Assembly (NCBI GenBank): GCA_900552735.1
Contig: USBA01000125.1
Coordinates: forward strand, 1-5,979
Source of the DNA: an uncultured Collinsella sp.
Lineage (GTDB): Bacteria > Actinomycetota > Coriobacteriia > Coriobacteriales > Coriobacteriaceae
Direction: 5' to 3'
DNA: 5,979 bases
Part shown: piece by piece, positions 4,717 to 5,979 of the stretch
Position numbering within the stretch: position 1 is the first letter of the stretch
Layout: every line of letters begins with the position of its first letter
The notes under the pieces: generated by a model
The model's input: only the letters and a program-made list of their open reading frames with translations
The model's database searches: none
What the model was told of the DNA's origin: nothing
Program-made: the position numbers and the translations under genes

Positions 4717-5979
4717 CAACGAGAACGCTTGCGCAAGACGAGAGCAATGCCAAGCACTGCGGCAGCTGCAACCAGCAATCCCAAGACCAGCGTGAGGGTC
4801 GAGTCGCCAGCGTGAGGCAGCGAGCCGTCCTTCGGAGTCTTCTTAGTGGTCGTCGAAACGGTCATCGCGGTGCTGCTCGACTGGTCGTTGCCCCCCGTCT
4901 GGCTGCCACCAGGCTGATTGCCGCCACCCGGCTGCGAAGGATCGGTGGGTTTCGTCGGATCCGGAGTACCGGGATCAATCGGATTCTCCGAATTCTCCTT
5001 GCGCTGGATCCAAACCTGGCAACCATAGAACGGGTTGGCGGTACCAAGGCACAGACCCTGGTTGGTCACCGCAAAGGTGCGCAGACCATGGTTATACGGA
5101 TCGTTAAAGCCGTTAGTCGTCAGCGTCGTAAAGTTCACGCCGTCCTCGGTCACATACATATCAAAGCCGCGCTCGGCATCGCGCAGGTAGTACATGCACG
5201 TAAGGACACTCTGCAACTTCTTGAGGTTCTCCGCACTCAGCAGCTTATCGAGCGCATCCTGAATATCACCCGGCAGCTCGGTGCCATAGGCATCCTCGTA
5301 CTGCTGCTTCAGGCTCTCATAGCTATCGAGCATGTCCTGATACTGATCGGCAAAGGACTTGAAGTACGCAATCTCGCCATCGATCTTCTGGACATAAGCG
5401 GCATCGTCCTCAACGTCCTGGGACATCGTCGCGGCCTGATCGCAAAGGTCGCCCGCGGCATCCTCCAGCGCATCGCTCAGATCGCCAAAGCCCTTAGCAA
5501 CCTCGGTCTTCTCGTCATCGACCTCGACGGCCTCAGCCTTCTCGTCATCGACCTCGACGGCCTCGTTTGAATCATCGTCCGCAAGCGTGTTCACGGGAAC
5601 GATGGGGTCGTCAGGCGATTTCTTGTCGAGCAGGTGATTGAGCAGGTCCCTAAGGCGCTGAACCTGAGAGGCCCACTCCTCGGGCGTCATATCGATAATG
5701 TCACCATTAGAGAACTGGCCGATCGGCTCAAGCAGGCTCGCGGTATCAAAGGTACCGATATACAGCTTGCCGTCGAACTTCTGCATGCGCCAAATGTACT
5801 GGTTCTCGTTTCGGCCAAAGCCCGAAGTCAGGCCGGAAATACCGCCCTCGGGGAACATGTCGGTGCGATCGCCAACGACGAGCTCCATGTTCTCGTCCTT
5901 GTCCATGCGATAGATGTTGACCGACTGCTCAAGATTGGCATTCACAAACGAGCAGTCAACGCCGCCCATGCTGCTCTTG
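4713..5979 (-). CDS. Sortase-anchored surface protein, C-terminal part (start outside window)
   Basis: The frame is open to the window edge (KSS precedes the ATG at 5969, which is probably internal), so this is the C-terminal part of a longer exported protein. Residue numbers count from that ATG. Residues ~40-90, including NQYIWRMQKFDGKLYIGTFD, and ~270-325, including HGLRTFAVTNQGLCLGTANPF, look like two related beta-propeller-type blades. Between them lies a ~170-residue insertion: an acidic stretch with a 10-residue repeat (EAVEVDDEKA, EAVEVDDEKT at 136-155) and Gln/Asp/Leu-rich helices likely to form a coiled coil. A Pro/Gly/Ser/Thr-rich wall-spanning linker (~330-383) leads to LPHAG (384-388), a hydrophobic helix (~391-412) and the basic tail RKRSRC. 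This is the layout of sortase substrates, though LPHAG departs from LPXTG. The ligand or function is not recognised. It converges on yolD and overlaps it by 4 bp. Confidence 0.82.
   Translation of the reverse strand, partial: KSSMGGVDCSFVNANLEQSVNIYRMDKDENMELVVGDRTDMFPEGGISGLTSGFGRNENQYIWRMQKFDGKLYIGTFDTASLLEPIGQFSNGDIIDMTPEEWASQVQRLRDLLNHLLDKKSPDDPIVPVNTLADDDSNEAVEVDDEKAEAVEVDDEKTEVAKGFGDLSDALEDAAGDLCDQAATMSQDVEDDAAYVQKIDGEIAYFKSFADQYQDMLDSYESLKQQYEDAYGTELPGDIQDALDKLLSAENLKKLQSVLTCMYYLRDAERGFDMYVTEDGVNFTTLTTNGFNDPYNHGLRTFAVTNQGLCLGTANPFYGCQVWIQRKENSENPIDPGTPDPTKPTDPSQPGGGNQPGGSQTGGNDQSSSTAMTVSTTTKKTPKDGSLPHAGDSTLTLVLGLLVAAAAVLGIALVLRKRSRC
5508..5564. repeat. 30-bp tandem repeat in the surface-protein gene
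   Basis: Two exact 27-base copies, 5508-5534 and 5538-5564, lie 30 bp apart in phase with the reading frame. They encode the acidic decapeptide EAVEVDDEK(A/T) twice. Because the unit is a whole number of codons, slippage could change copy number without breaking the protein, making this a possible length-variable site between strains. Confidence 0.85.

Noticed and set aside
4924..4952. A weak plus-strand hairpin (ccacc/ggtgg then gttt) as terminator for the yolD operon
   Set aside because: The stem is only 5 bp with a 15-nt loop, it sits in coding sequence over 200 nt after yolD, and the T-run is too short.
4812..5570. A 252-codon plus-strand frame opposite the surface-protein gene
   Set aside because: Its Leu/Ile/Arg-rich product is the expected shadow of Asp/Glu-rich codons on the other strand; the minus-strand frame has clear domain and anchor features.

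Overview
The window looks like chromosomal DNA from a GC-rich actinobacterium of the Coriobacteriia, most likely a gut Collinsella-type organism. This is inferred from three things: GC-rich codon use, strong GGAGG-type ribosome binding sites, and a short A/T-rich dispersed element containing accaaaaagggacaggttt, of a kind I associate with Collinsella intergenic spaces. The assignment rests on pattern memory, not on a search.

Layout from left to right. Bases 1-151 hold two oppositely oriented intrinsic terminators: one closes an unseen plus-strand gene to the left, the other closes pgi. Bases 152-1846 (minus) encode a complete glucose-6-phosphate isomerase. Bases 1847-2045 hold the pgi leader, with a short hairpin, and a REP-like inverted repeat. 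Bases 2046-2570 (minus) encode a short protein resembling only the N-terminal nucleotide-binding half of an iron-containing alcohol dehydrogenase. Bases 2571-2792 contain a second, single-arm copy of the repeat, a strong plus-strand promoter and two LexA-type operators. Bases 2793-4298 and 4291-4716 (plus) form an overlapping two-gene operon: a UvrX/UmuC-like Y-family DNA polymerase and a YolD-like small partner. Bases 4713-5979 (minus) carry the C-terminal part of a sortase-anchored surface protein whose start lies outside the window.

The most coherent system is the SOS mutagenesis cassette: promoter, LexA box overlapping the -10 region, polymerase, then a translationally coupled YolD protein. 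The expected behaviour is LexA repression in normal growth, and after DNA damage co-production of an error-prone translesion polymerase and its accessory protein. YolD-like proteins are commonly found beside such polymerases where UmuD is absent; their exact role is less settled.

The cassette's 3' end is unusually compact. yolD and the surface-protein gene converge and share a CTAG palindrome as their stop codons. The apparent terminator of the surface-protein gene, a perfect 13-bp stem followed by a T-run, is written inside the yolD coding sequence. This predicts an antisense 3' UTR across the end of yolD. The other points of interest are the ~70-residue insertion in the polymerase, the half-length dehydrogenase next to the repeat element, and the non-canonical LPHAG anchor motif. 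None of the components is a wholly unknown gene family as far as I can tell.
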